The notes under the pieces are model-generated. The model saw only the letters and a program-made list of their open reading frames with translations. It was not told the origin of the DNA and ran no database searches. 5,175 nt of DNA from an uncultured Collinsella sp. (lineage in GTDB: Bacteria; Actinomycetota; Coriobacteriia; Coriobacteriales; Coriobacteriaceae), in the NCBI GenBank assembly GCA_900555515.1, contig USLO01000123.1:1-5175 (forward strand), read 5' to 3'. Both the position numbers and the translations under genes were made by a program. Each line of letters opens with the position of its first letter. Positions within the stretch are counted from its first letter, which is position 1. Shown piece after piece: positions 1-5,175 of the stretch.

Positions 1-83
1 AGCACGGTATCGCAGTGCACGCCCACGCCAAAGATGATCATGAGGGCCGTTGCGCCGAATTCGCAGAGGAGTTTGGTAAGCAT
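1..83 (-). CDS. larD: LarD/GlpF-type aquaglyceroporin, N-terminus only (partial)
   Basis: This is the start of a major intrinsic protein (MIP) family channel; only the first 27 residues are in the window and the gene continues past the left edge. The visible protein starts MLTKLLCEFGATALM and goes on IIFGVGVHCDTV. That is the usual opening of the family: a short cytoplasmic stub, a conserved Glu in the first membrane helix, then a glycine-rich helix. The IIFGVGVHC stretch resembles, from memory, the Lactobacillus plantarum lactic acid channel LarD (GlpF1) more than glycerol channels. LarD passes D- and L-lactic acid through the cytoplasmic membrane. The ATG lies 49 bp after the larA stop with no terminator between, so the two are probably cotranscribed. 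The NPA motifs and selectivity filter are outside the window, so a glycerol or water channel cannot be excluded. Confidence 0.8.
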   Translation of the reverse strand, partial: MLTKLLCEFGATALMIIFGVGVHCDTV

Positions 84-100
84 AAAACCTTATCTTTCTT
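84..100 (-). promoter_or_regulatory. Ribosome binding site of the larD-like gene
   Basis: Reading the minus strand, the purine-rich AAGAAAGATAAGG is followed by TTTT and then the ATG. The AAGG core (positions 88-91) is 4 nt from the start codon, slightly short but usable. This supports the ATG at 83. The larA-larD gap holds no hairpin or promoter that I can see. Confidence 0.55.
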
Positions 101-132
101 GTCGGTTATAAACGATTCGTTTAGGCCGCGTA

Positions 133-1410
133 CTAGTGCTGAGCGACGACAACGCCCAGGCCATCAGGAATGACGGCCACCTTGGCATCGGCACCTTTCA
201 TCTCAAAGGCGAGCTTGAGCGCCTCCTCGATAGTGTTGACCGGCGTCATGTGCATATCCTTGAGCATCTGGTGATCACACAGGTCGGTGACCATAATCAC
301 AGGGTGATGCGCCAGGATGCGGGCGAAAATCTGGCTCGTCCACTGGTCGGGCAGGGTCTCGTCCTTAGGACGGTCGATGCAGGCGCGCTCAAACTCTGCC
401 GGATCGTTGTCGGCGATGTTGTGATAGAAGCCCTCGCCGCCGTGACCGTCGGCGCAACCGGCGACGTCGATGATCACGCCGCCCTCGGGAAGTGTGGCCT
501 CAGCGGCGCACATGCCCTTCACGGCCTGATAGATGTTCTGGTCGAGCGGGTAGCCGCCGTTGGTGGTGATGGCAATCTCGCACTCGACGGGCTCAACGCC
601 GGCAAGGCTCTTCACGAACTCGCAGCCAGCCTCGTGCGCCTTGTGGATATCGCCGGCAAAGGAGCCGATGACCTCGTGCTTGCCGTTGAGCACCACATTC
701 AGCACAAAGGCAAGGTGAGCCATCTCGGCAGCGGCAAACATGTCCTCGCTCACGTGGTTATGGCACAGGTTGCCGGCGCGCGAATGAGAATCGTTCACGA
801 ACTGGCCGTTGTGGTTGTACATGATGGTCTTGTAGCTGGCAATGCCAGGCAGGACGGACTTGCGGCTACCAGAGAAACCGGCAAAGAAGTGCGGCTCAAT
901 AAAGCCCTCGGCAAGCAGCAGATCGCAATCGGCAGCAATCTTGTTGATGATGCACTCGCCGCCAGAAGGCAGGGTGCCGATCTTTTTCATCATGCTGTCG
1001 TCAGTCGCGACGTGCATAACGATTTCCTCGTTGGCAACGATCTCCTCGCCGTACTTGTTGACGAGCTCCTCGTGCGTCGACGGACGATGCATACCCGTAG
1101 CAACCAGAATGCGAACGCGCGCCTCAGGCGCAGCGGAGTGGATGTGATGCAGCAGAATAGGCATCGTCACACGCGAGGGAACGGGACGCGTATGATCGGA
1201 GCTAATAATGACGATATCCTTCTTGCCAGCACAAAGCTCCTCGAGCGAAGGCGAGCCATAAGGGTTGGCAAGTGACTCCTCTACCAGCTCTTCCTGCGAT
1301 TTCGTGGTCTTAAACTCGTTTTGATGACCTTCCATCACACCCGCGAAGTTCTTATCCTCGAGCTCCAGATGCAACGTCTTGTGGTCAAACGGCAGTTCAC
1401 ATTCAAACAA
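133..1410 (-). CDS. larA: Nickel-pincer-dependent lactate racemase LarA
   Basis: This enzyme interconverts D- and L-lactate in the cytoplasm using the nickel-pincer nucleotide cofactor. It is complete: 425 residues from a TTG start, against about 424 for L. plantarum LarA. With this start the family's functional residues fall on the L. plantarum numbers: D72 and R75 in SSDHTRPVPS, H108 in GMHRPST, H174 in EPHFFAGFSG, K184 in GSRKSVLPG (cofactor attachment), H200 in MYNHN (nickel ligand), and Y294, Q295 and K298 in IYQAVKG. A tryptophan at 357 sits one position from the described W358. H108 and H174 are the proton-transfer histidines. The open frame extends upstream to 1662, but that part is unlike the family. 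Related LarA homologues act on other 2-hydroxy acids, so lactate is inferred, helped by the LarD-like neighbour. Cofactor genes larB, larC and larE must lie elsewhere. Confidence 0.93.
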   Translation of the reverse strand: MFECELPFDHKTLHLELEDKNFAGVMEGHQNEFKTTKSQEELVEESLANPYGSPSLEELCAGKKDIVIISSDHTRPVPSRVTMPILLHHIHSAAPEARVRILVATGMHRPSTHEELVNKYGEEIVANEEIVMHVATDDSMMKKIGTLPSGGECIINKIAADCDLLLAEGFIEPHFFAGFSGSRKSVLPGIASYKTIMYNHNGQFVNDSHSRAGNLCHNHVSEDMFAAAEMAHLAFVLNVVLNGKHEVIGSFAGDIHKAHEAGCEFVKSLAGVEPVECEIAITTNGGYPLDQNIYQAVKGMCAAEATLPEGGVIIDVAGCADGHGGEGFYHNIADNDPAEFERACIDRPKDETLPDQWTSQIFARILAHHPVIMVTDLCDHQMLKDMHMTPVNTIEEALKLAFEMKGADAKVAVIPDGLGVVVAQH

Positions 1411-1419
1411 TGACGAGCG

Positions 1420-1430
1420 CCCTCTTCCTT
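1420..1430 (-). promoter_or_regulatory. Ribosome binding site that sets the larA TTG start
   Basis: On the minus strand AAGGAAGAGGG precedes the TTG at 1410. The GAGGG part (1420-1424) is 9 nt from the start codon, a good distance, and the AGGA part is 15 nt away. No ATG in the frame has a comparable site. ATGs further upstream in the open frame lack one and would add residues foreign to LarA. The next in-frame ATG (codon 26) would remove a conserved N-terminal strand. Confidence 0.7.
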
Positions 1431-1527
1431 TCAACTGACACACTAGATAAACCGTTGGAAGGATACGCCGCTCACCGAAAAACACCACCGTCCACCGACT
1501 CATTAACACAACGTTCATATTTGCCCC

Positions 1528-1566
1528 ACAACAAAACGGCCGCGACCCCAAACGGGACCGCGGCCG
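1528..1566 (-). terminator. Intrinsic terminator-like hairpin in the larA leader (possible attenuator)
   Basis: Read on the minus strand, CGGCCGCG + GTCCC pairs with GGGGT + CGCGGCCG around a GTTT loop. That is a 13-bp stem with two G-U pairs, spanning 1537-1566. TTTTGTTGT follows directly (1528-1536). A GC-rich stem plus U-tract is the classic intrinsic terminator layout, and it works only in the minus direction because the plus strand has no T-tract after the stem. The nearest gene upstream on that strand, ppc, ends more than 700 bp away, and larA starts 117 nt downstream. It could be a leader attenuator controlling larA, or the terminator of an unseen small transcript. The structure is clear; the role is inferred. 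Confidence 0.7.
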
Positions 1567-1590
1567 CCTGTCAAAGACACTATAGACAGG
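1567..1590. repeat. Small inverted repeat next to the terminator-like hairpin
   Basis: CCTGTC (1567-1572) and GACAGG (1585-1590) are exact inverted repeats around a 12-bp centre, abutting the base of the GC-rich hairpin. In minus-strand RNA this would form a hairpin stacked directly on the terminator stem. It could be part of a leader RNA fold or a protein-binding dyad. The sequence does not decide between these. Confidence 0.45.
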
Positions 1591-1648
1591 ATGATTTACG
1601 CAGCGCCGAGGCAAACATCTAGTCCGAGACGTACGCACGTAAGCCATT

Positions 1649-1677
1649 TTGCATAAATTCATTAATTAATTGCATAA
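1649..1677. repeat. Direct repeats of TTGCATAA in an AT-rich segment
   Basis: TTGCATAA occurs at 1649-1656 and again at 1670-1677, 21 bp apart start to start, which is two turns of the helix. The perfect palindrome ATTAATTAAT (1661-1670) lies between them. The segment is much richer in A+T than its surroundings. The arrangement suggests two copies of a regulator bound on the same face of the DNA upstream of larA, but no regulator is identified. The plus strand also has a weak TTGCAT-18-CATAAG promoter-like pair here, with no gene after it. Confidence 0.4.
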
Positions 1678-1755
1678 GATGGCGCATGGATTTCTGGCCA
1701 TAACTGGGTAGTACCCTCCGGAGCGTGCATTTTTGCGAGTATTCAGCATCGCGGG

Positions 1756-1784
1756 ATAAGATTTTGGTGCCAAAAATCTTTCAA
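1756..1784 (-). promoter_or_regulatory. Candidate larA promoter with an operator-like dyad in the spacer
   Basis: On the minus strand TTGAAA (1779-1784, five of six matches to the -35 consensus) is followed after exactly 17 bp by TCTTAT (1756-1761, four of six to the -10). The spacer contains the dyad TTTTGG-TG-CCAAAA (1762-1775, one bulged base if extended outward to 1758-1780). A repressor there would block polymerase. Transcription from about 1749 would give a leader of roughly 340 nt before larA, containing the terminator-like hairpin. The match is modest and AT-rich DNA yields chance hits, so this is a candidate only. Confidence 0.35.
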
Positions 1785-2043
1785 AAGGTAGATAGTCCTC
1801 ATGACTCGACCCATCTGGATAGCATGCGGCGAGAAACCAGCCATATATGATCGTCGCCAAAGCCCAATCGTCGTGCAAAAGCATCAACAAAGGCAGCGAA
1901 AGCCGGCTATGGCCTTATGCATCAATCTTTGGCTGCTGAAAACTCCGTTTTTTGCACGTCGCCCCAAGCACCACCCTCACCCAGCGGCTGATCCGCCGAA
2001 GACCGGACATCGCAGGGCCCGCCATCAGTTTACTTTTAGGCAC

Positions 2044-2081
2044 ACTCCGCAGGACGCAAGAAGCCCTCGCCGCACTCCGCA
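2044..2081. repeat. Diverged partial copy of the palindrome's left half
   Basis: The segment beginning ACTCCGCAGGACG, followed by GAAGCCC and later CCGCACTCCGCA, lines up with ACTCCGCAGCACGAAGCCC and the following CCGCAGCTCCG at 2168-2203, with a small gap and several substitutions. GCACTCCGCA is an exact 10-mer at 2072-2081 and 2166-2175. This suggests an older, decayed copy of part of the neighbouring palindromic element. The alignment was made by eye. Confidence 0.4.
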
Positions 2082-2139
2082 TTGGGCGCGAAGCGCACTT
2101 TATTTTCATCAGCTTTAATCCCTGAAGACCGAGGACGAA

Positions 2140-2266
2140 GGGATCCGATGGGTTTCCCTCTGAATGCACTCCGCAGCACGAAGCCCCCTTATCCGCAGCT
2201 CCGAAGGAGCAGGATAAGGGGGCTTCAAGTGCGAGGACGCATTCAGAGGGAAACCCATCGGGTCCC
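2140..2266. repeat. 127-bp nested palindrome downstream of ppc
   Basis: The outer arms 2140-2167 and 2239-2266 are complementary over 28 positions, with only one T-G wobble. The inner arms 2180-2194 (GAAGCCCCCTTATCC) and 2212-2226 (GGATAAGGGGGCTTC) are perfect over 15 positions and share the same centre. Between outer and inner arms lie two 12-bp spacers that pair poorly. The apex has its own small stem, GCTCC-GAA-GGAGC (2198-2210). It starts 23 bp after the ppc stop, so it may end or stabilise the ppc transcript. Neither strand has a T-tract after the stems, so it is not a standard intrinsic terminator. A non-autonomous mobile repeat or REP-like element is the alternative; I see no flanking target duplication. 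Confidence 0.85.
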
Positions 2267-2289
2267 GGTGAGAGCCACAGGGCTATCGA

Positions 2290-5103
2290 TTACCCCGTGT
2301 TCTGCAATCCTGCCGAGACGCCGGTCACAGTCGAAAGAATCAGGCTCATGTACTCGGCCTTCTTCTCCTCGGCCATCTCGTCCTGATTCATGCGCACCTC
2401 GCGAAGGGCGCGGACCTGGGCGATGGACAGAGCGTCGACGTAGGGGTTACGCACGCGAACGGCGCAGCCGAGCACGCGACGACGCTGCAGCGGCCACTCA
2501 TCACCGACGATGGCAAGGACCCACTTACGGGTGAGCTGCATCTCGGTAAAGACCTTCTCGGACAAATCATCGCGGTCGCCCAGGTGCAGATACATCTTGG
2601 CGATGCGCTGGTCGGTCTTGGCGATCGACATCTCGATGTTGTCAATAAAGGTGCGGAAGAACGGCCACTCCTGGTAGGCAGCCTTGAGCTGGTCAAGATC
2701 GCCAAGCTGCTCGCAGGCGGTGCCCAGACCGTACCAAGCGGCCAGGTTAATGCGCGCCTGGCTCCAGCTGAAGATCCACGGGATGGTACGCAGGTCGTCG
2801 AGCGACTTGGCACCCAAGCCGCGCTTGGCGGGACGCGAGCCGATCGGCAGCAGACCGACCTCGGTCAGCGGCGTCACGGTCGAGAACCACGGTGTAAAGT
2901 CCTCGGTGTTCAGCAGGTCCAGATAGCGCTCGTGGCTTGCGGCGTTGAGCTTCTCGGCCATATCCCAGAACTTCTGCGTGGTCTCGGTGTTGGTCTTCTC
3001 GACACTCGGGGCCGACTGCAAAAGCGTTGCGGCGGCAACGGACTCAACATGACGCTGAGCCAGCGTGCGGTTGCCGTAACGGGCAAAGATGACCTCGCCC
3101 TGCTCGGTGAGCTTAAAGAAGCAGTTGACCGAACCCTTGGGCTGCGCCAGCACGGCCTTGTTGGCCGGGCCGCCGCCACGGCCCACGGCACCGCCGCGGC
3201 CGTGCATGAGCACCAGGTCGATATCGTTCTTCTCGGCCCACTTGGCGATGCGCTCCTGCGCGGAGTGCAGCGCGAGCATGGCCGTGGTAGGACCGGCATC
3301 CTTAGAGGAGTCGGAATAGCCCAGCATGACCTCCATGCGGCGGTTGGTCTGGGCAAGGCGCTTTTGCACCACGGGCAGCGTAAGCATCTGGTCGAGCACG
3401 TCGACGCAGCCCTCGAGGTCCTCGAGCTGCTCGAACAGCGGGATCACGTCGAGCTCGGGGACATCCTCCTCGTGTGCAAAGGACAGGTGGGCAAGCTCAA
3501 AGACGTCAGCCACATGCTGGGCGCTCTTGGTAAACGAGATGATATAGCGGTGCGCCATCTTCTTGCCGTAGCGCTTTTGGATGGAGCCGATAGCGCGGAA
3601 GGTATCGATGACCTCGCGCGTCATAGGCTGCAGATCGCCATGGATACCGTTCTCGTGGATATCCTTGAGGGCGCGGGCGTGCACCACGGAGTGCTGACGG
3701 AACTCCATCTCGACCATGTGGAAGCCGAAGGACTCGACCTGCCAGATGATGGTCTGGACCGGGCCGTAAGCAGCACGGACGGCTCCGCAGGCGGCCAGCG
3801 AGCGCTGGACGACGCGCAGGTCATCCAGGAACTCATCGGCGCTGTGGTACATGGTGTCGGTGATACGACGCACGGTGGCGTTCAGGCGGTCGGCCATGAC
3901 GAGCATGACGGCGCGATGAGGCTCGTGCTCGGAGATCAGCTCGGCGCGGGCCGTGTAACGAGGGCTCATCTCGACCTGATGGTTCCACAGGTTGATGAGC
4001 TCGGCAGACGGCTTGCTGTAGGTGGCCTCGAGCGTGAGGTTGCGGCCGATGCGGCGGCACTTGTCCTCGAGCTTGAGCACCATGTGGGTAAAGTACTTGG
4101 CGGCGACCTCACGGCTCACCTTGGCGGTGACGTTGGGGTTACCGTCGCGGTCGGAACCGATCCAGCTGCCGGGATGGAAGAACGCCGGGCACAGCGGCGG
4201 CACGGTACCGGCCTTGTCGCCCAGCACCCAGTCGTCAAAACGACGATAGATGACGGGGATAACGTCGAACAGCGTGTTATCAAAGATGTCGATGATGGTA
4301 TCGGCTTCCTCGACCGGCGTGGGCTTCTTGAGCGCGATGGGGCTCGTACGCACCAGGGCGTCGATCTCCTGCAGCATATGGCGCTCGTTCTCCACCAGGT
4401 CGGAGCCGCCCAAACGCGGACGCTCCTCCAGCAGGTTGGAGATACGGCGAATCTTGCCCTCGACGGCCTTACGACGGGCCTCGGTGGGATGTGCGGTAAA
4501 GACAGGGTGGAACTCGAGCTTGCCGAGCAGCTCATTGGCACCCTCGACGCCCATCTCGTTTACCAACTGGTGATAGGCGACGGTGAGTTCGTTGGCGGGA
4601 TCGACCTCGGTATCGGTCGATGCGCCGGCCTCGCGCTCGCGCAGCTGCGCCACACGGTAGTTCTCCTCCGACAGGTTTGCCAAGTGGAAGAAGCTCGTAA
4701 AGGCGCGAACGATGACCTGCTGCTTATCAAGCGGCAGGCTGTCAATCAGATCGACGACTTCGCGAAACGCCACGGCGGTGGGCTCGTCGGCAGTGGGCAC
4801 GCCCTGTTCGTCAACGGACTCGTCGGCAGCGCGGCTACCGGGGTTGCCAGCATTGGCCACAAACTCGGCTGTCAAAATCTTGTCGAACAGGTCCGCGATC
4901 TCGGGATCATACTCGCTAAGCACACGGCGCTCCAGGCGCAGGAACAGCGCCAGATCATCGCGCAGCTCCTCGGGAATCTCGATCTCGGCGAGACGCTCCC
5001 TGGACTCGGCATTCGAGCCGATTCGGTTAACGAGGCGGTTGACCACGGCAGCGACGCGCGCCGCGGCTTCGGGTACAGACTGGTTGCTTAGGTTCTCAGC
5101 CAC
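2290..5103 (-). CDS. ppc: Phosphoenolpyruvate carboxylase
   Basis: This cytoplasmic enzyme makes oxaloacetate and phosphate from PEP and bicarbonate, feeding aspartate synthesis and reductive malate/succinate formation. It is complete at about 937 residues from the GTG at 5103 (E. coli: 883). Catalytic motifs, with E. coli equivalents: TAHPTE with H205 (H138), GYSDSSKDAG at 595-604 with K601 (K546), and HGRGGAVGRGGGP with H634, R636 and R642 (H579, R581, R587). SRPAKR with R757 matches R699. The aspartate-inhibitor ligands K829, R885 in VRNPY and N935 in the terminal NTG are kept, so feedback inhibition by aspartate is likely. The extra length is mainly near the N-terminus, including an acidic, Pro/Gly-rich insertion at about residues 84-111. 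An ATG 12 bp upstream (5115) is the alternative start. No partner gene is adjacent; expression appears to come from its own promoter. Confidence 0.97.
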   Translation of the reverse strand: MAENLSNQSVPEAAARVAAVVNRLVNRIGSNAESRERLAEIEIPEELRDDLALFLRLERRVLSEYDPEIADLFDKILTAEFVANAGNPGSRAADESVDEQGVPTADEPTAVAFREVVDLIDSLPLDKQQVIVRAFTSFFHLANLSEENYRVAQLREREAGASTDTEVDPANELTVAYHQLVNEMGVEGANELLGKLEFHPVFTAHPTEARRKAVEGKIRRISNLLEERPRLGGSDLVENERHMLQEIDALVRTSPIALKKPTPVEEADTIIDIFDNTLFDVIPVIYRRFDDWVLGDKAGTVPPLCPAFFHPGSWIGSDRDGNPNVTAKVSREVAAKYFTHMVLKLEDKCRRIGRNLTLEATYSKPSAELINLWNHQVEMSPRYTARAELISEHEPHRAVMLVMADRLNATVRRITDTMYHSADEFLDDLRVVQRSLAACGAVRAAYGPVQTIIWQVESFGFHMVEMEFRQHSVVHARALKDIHENGIHGDLQPMTREVIDTFRAIGSIQKRYGKKMAHRYIISFTKSAQHVADVFELAHLSFAHEEDVPELDVIPLFEQLEDLEGCVDVLDQMLTLPVVQKRLAQTNRRMEVMLGYSDSSKDAGPTTAMLALHSAQERIAKWAEKNDIDLVLMHGRGGAVGRGGGPANKAVLAQPKGSVNCFFKLTEQGEVIFARYGNRTLAQRHVESVAAATLLQSAPSVEKTNTETTQKFWDMAEKLNAASHERYLDLLNTEDFTPWFSTVTPLTEVGLLPIGSRPAKRGLGAKSLDDLRTIPWIFSWSQARINLAAWYGLGTACEQLGDLDQLKAAYQEWPFFRTFIDNIEMSIAKTDQRIAKMYLHLGDRDDLSEKVFTEMQLTRKWVLAIVGDEWPLQRRRVLGCAVRVRNPYVDALSIAQVRALREVRMNQDEMAEEKKAEYMSLILSTVTGVSAGLQNTG

Positions 5104-5123
5104 GTTTCCTCCCATTCCTCCTT
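5104..5123 (-). promoter_or_regulatory. Double Shine-Dalgarno region of ppc
   Basis: Two strong sites lie in tandem on the minus strand: AAGGAGGA (5116-5123) directly touching the ATG at 5115, and GGGAGG (5108-5113) 4 nt before the GTG at 5103. The first is too close to serve the ATG but stands 13 nt from the GTG. I therefore prefer GTG, giving a protein that starts MAENLSNQ. The ATG form would add only four residues. Confidence 0.55.
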
Positions 5124-5147
5124 CTATGCACGTAACATGCGGTATTT

Positions 5148-5153
5148 ATTATA
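5148..5153 (-). promoter_or_regulatory. -10 element of the ppc promoter
   Basis: A perfect TATAAT lies on the minus strand, giving a predicted transcript start near 5141 and a leader of about 40 nt before ppc. The -35 element would fall at the window edge. With a 16-bp spacer it reads TCGAAA, a poor match, and the 17-bp option is cut by the edge. Leader length and position fit a vegetative promoter. Confidence 0.6.
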
Positions 5154-5175
5154 GGCACTCGGCAAAAACTTTCGA

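Larger units (their letters stand above)
1679..2139. other. Long intergenic region without a convincing gene
   Basis: Both strands contain short open frames here, but none has a good ribosome binding site, a recognisable protein pattern or the codon pattern of the flanking genes. The visible content is small structured elements: a GGGTA/TACCC dyad (1706-1716) joined to the palindrome CTCCGGAG (1716-1723), the promoter-like dyad listed separately, and three copies of ACTCCGCA (2044, 2074 and, inside the adjacent palindrome, 2168). With the larA leader and the palindrome, about 880 bp separates ppc from larA. It could be regulatory, a decayed gene or repeat-derived DNA. Confidence 0.5.

Noticed and set aside
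136..1275. A 379-codon open frame on the plus strand, antisense to larA
   Set aside because: Same shadow effect; the protein shows no domain pattern, while larA carries all family motifs.
1467..1506. Minus-strand promoter pairing such as TTGTGG-18-GTTAAT just downstream of the leader hairpin
   Set aside because: Weak -35 and imperfect -10 match; kept out of the feature list, though it would explain larA expression without attenuation if a transcript start were found there.
1528..1680. A NiCo (nickel/cobalt) riboswitch in the larA leader
   Set aside because: Attractive because LarA needs nickel, but I could not identify the four-helix junction with its conserved nucleotides. A covariance-model search would decide.
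1666..1890. 74-codon minus-strand open frame upstream of larA
   Set aside because: No recognisable pattern or good Shine-Dalgarno, and it runs through the promoter-like dyad and AT-rich repeats. A decayed gene cannot be excluded, but nothing supports it.
2085..2114. Plus-strand terminator at GCGC-GAA-GCGC followed by TTTATTTT
   Set aside because: The stem is only about 4 bp and no plus-strand gene precedes it.
1801..2118. 105-codon plus-strand open frame in the intergenic region
   Set aside because: Pro/His/Arg-rich composition without a motif and no convincing ribosome binding site.
1915..2169. 84-codon minus-strand open frame between ppc and larA
   Set aside because: It starts inside the palindrome arm, has no ribosome binding site and encodes an Arg/Ser-rich sequence typical of translated non-coding DNA.
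2584..5091. An 835-codon open frame on the plus strand, antisense to ppc
   Set aside because: It mirrors ppc codon bias in GC-rich DNA. The predicted protein is a low-complexity Leu/Gly/Val/Asp/His-rich sequence with no family pattern, and ppc is unmistakable on the other strand.

Overview
The window looks like chromosome from a high-GC, low-copy-repeat Gram-positive anaerobe. G+C looks to be around 60% in the genes, Shine-Dalgarno sequences are purine-rich, and a Lar-type lactate racemase gene sits next to a LarD-like channel gene. A gut Coriobacteriia member such as Collinsella would fit, but that is inference from composition and gene content and was not tested by a search. All three protein genes lie on the minus strand, so transcription runs from high to low coordinates.

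Right to left: a strong-looking -10 element and two overlapping Shine-Dalgarno sequences (about 5104-5153) precede ppc (2290-5103), a complete phosphoenolpyruvate carboxylase of about 937 residues with its catalytic and aspartate-inhibition residues intact. Starting 23 bp beyond its stop is a 127-bp nested palindrome (2140-2266). Then comes a long stretch with no convincing gene (about 1411-2139). It holds a diverged partial copy of part of the palindrome, a candidate minus-strand promoter with an operator-like dyad in its spacer (1756-1784), an AT-rich segment with two direct repeats 21 bp apart (1649-1677), and a terminator-shaped hairpin with a T-tract (1528-1566).

Next is larA (133-1410), a complete nickel-pincer-cofactor-dependent lactate racemase family protein of 425 residues with a TTG start. 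After a 49-bp gap comes the first 83 bp of a LarD/GlpF-type aquaglyceroporin gene, which runs off the left edge.

larA and the larD-like gene probably form one transcript that moves lactate across the membrane and interconverts its D and L forms. The genes that build the nickel-pincer cofactor (larB, larC, larE) are not in the window. PEP carboxylase supplies oxaloacetate from PEP and bicarbonate and has no obvious functional tie to the lar genes. The most unusual parts are non-coding: the giant palindrome after ppc, and the long larA leader with a terminator-like hairpin, which suggests transcription attenuation. I found no RNA gene, CRISPR array, transposase or clear new protein system.
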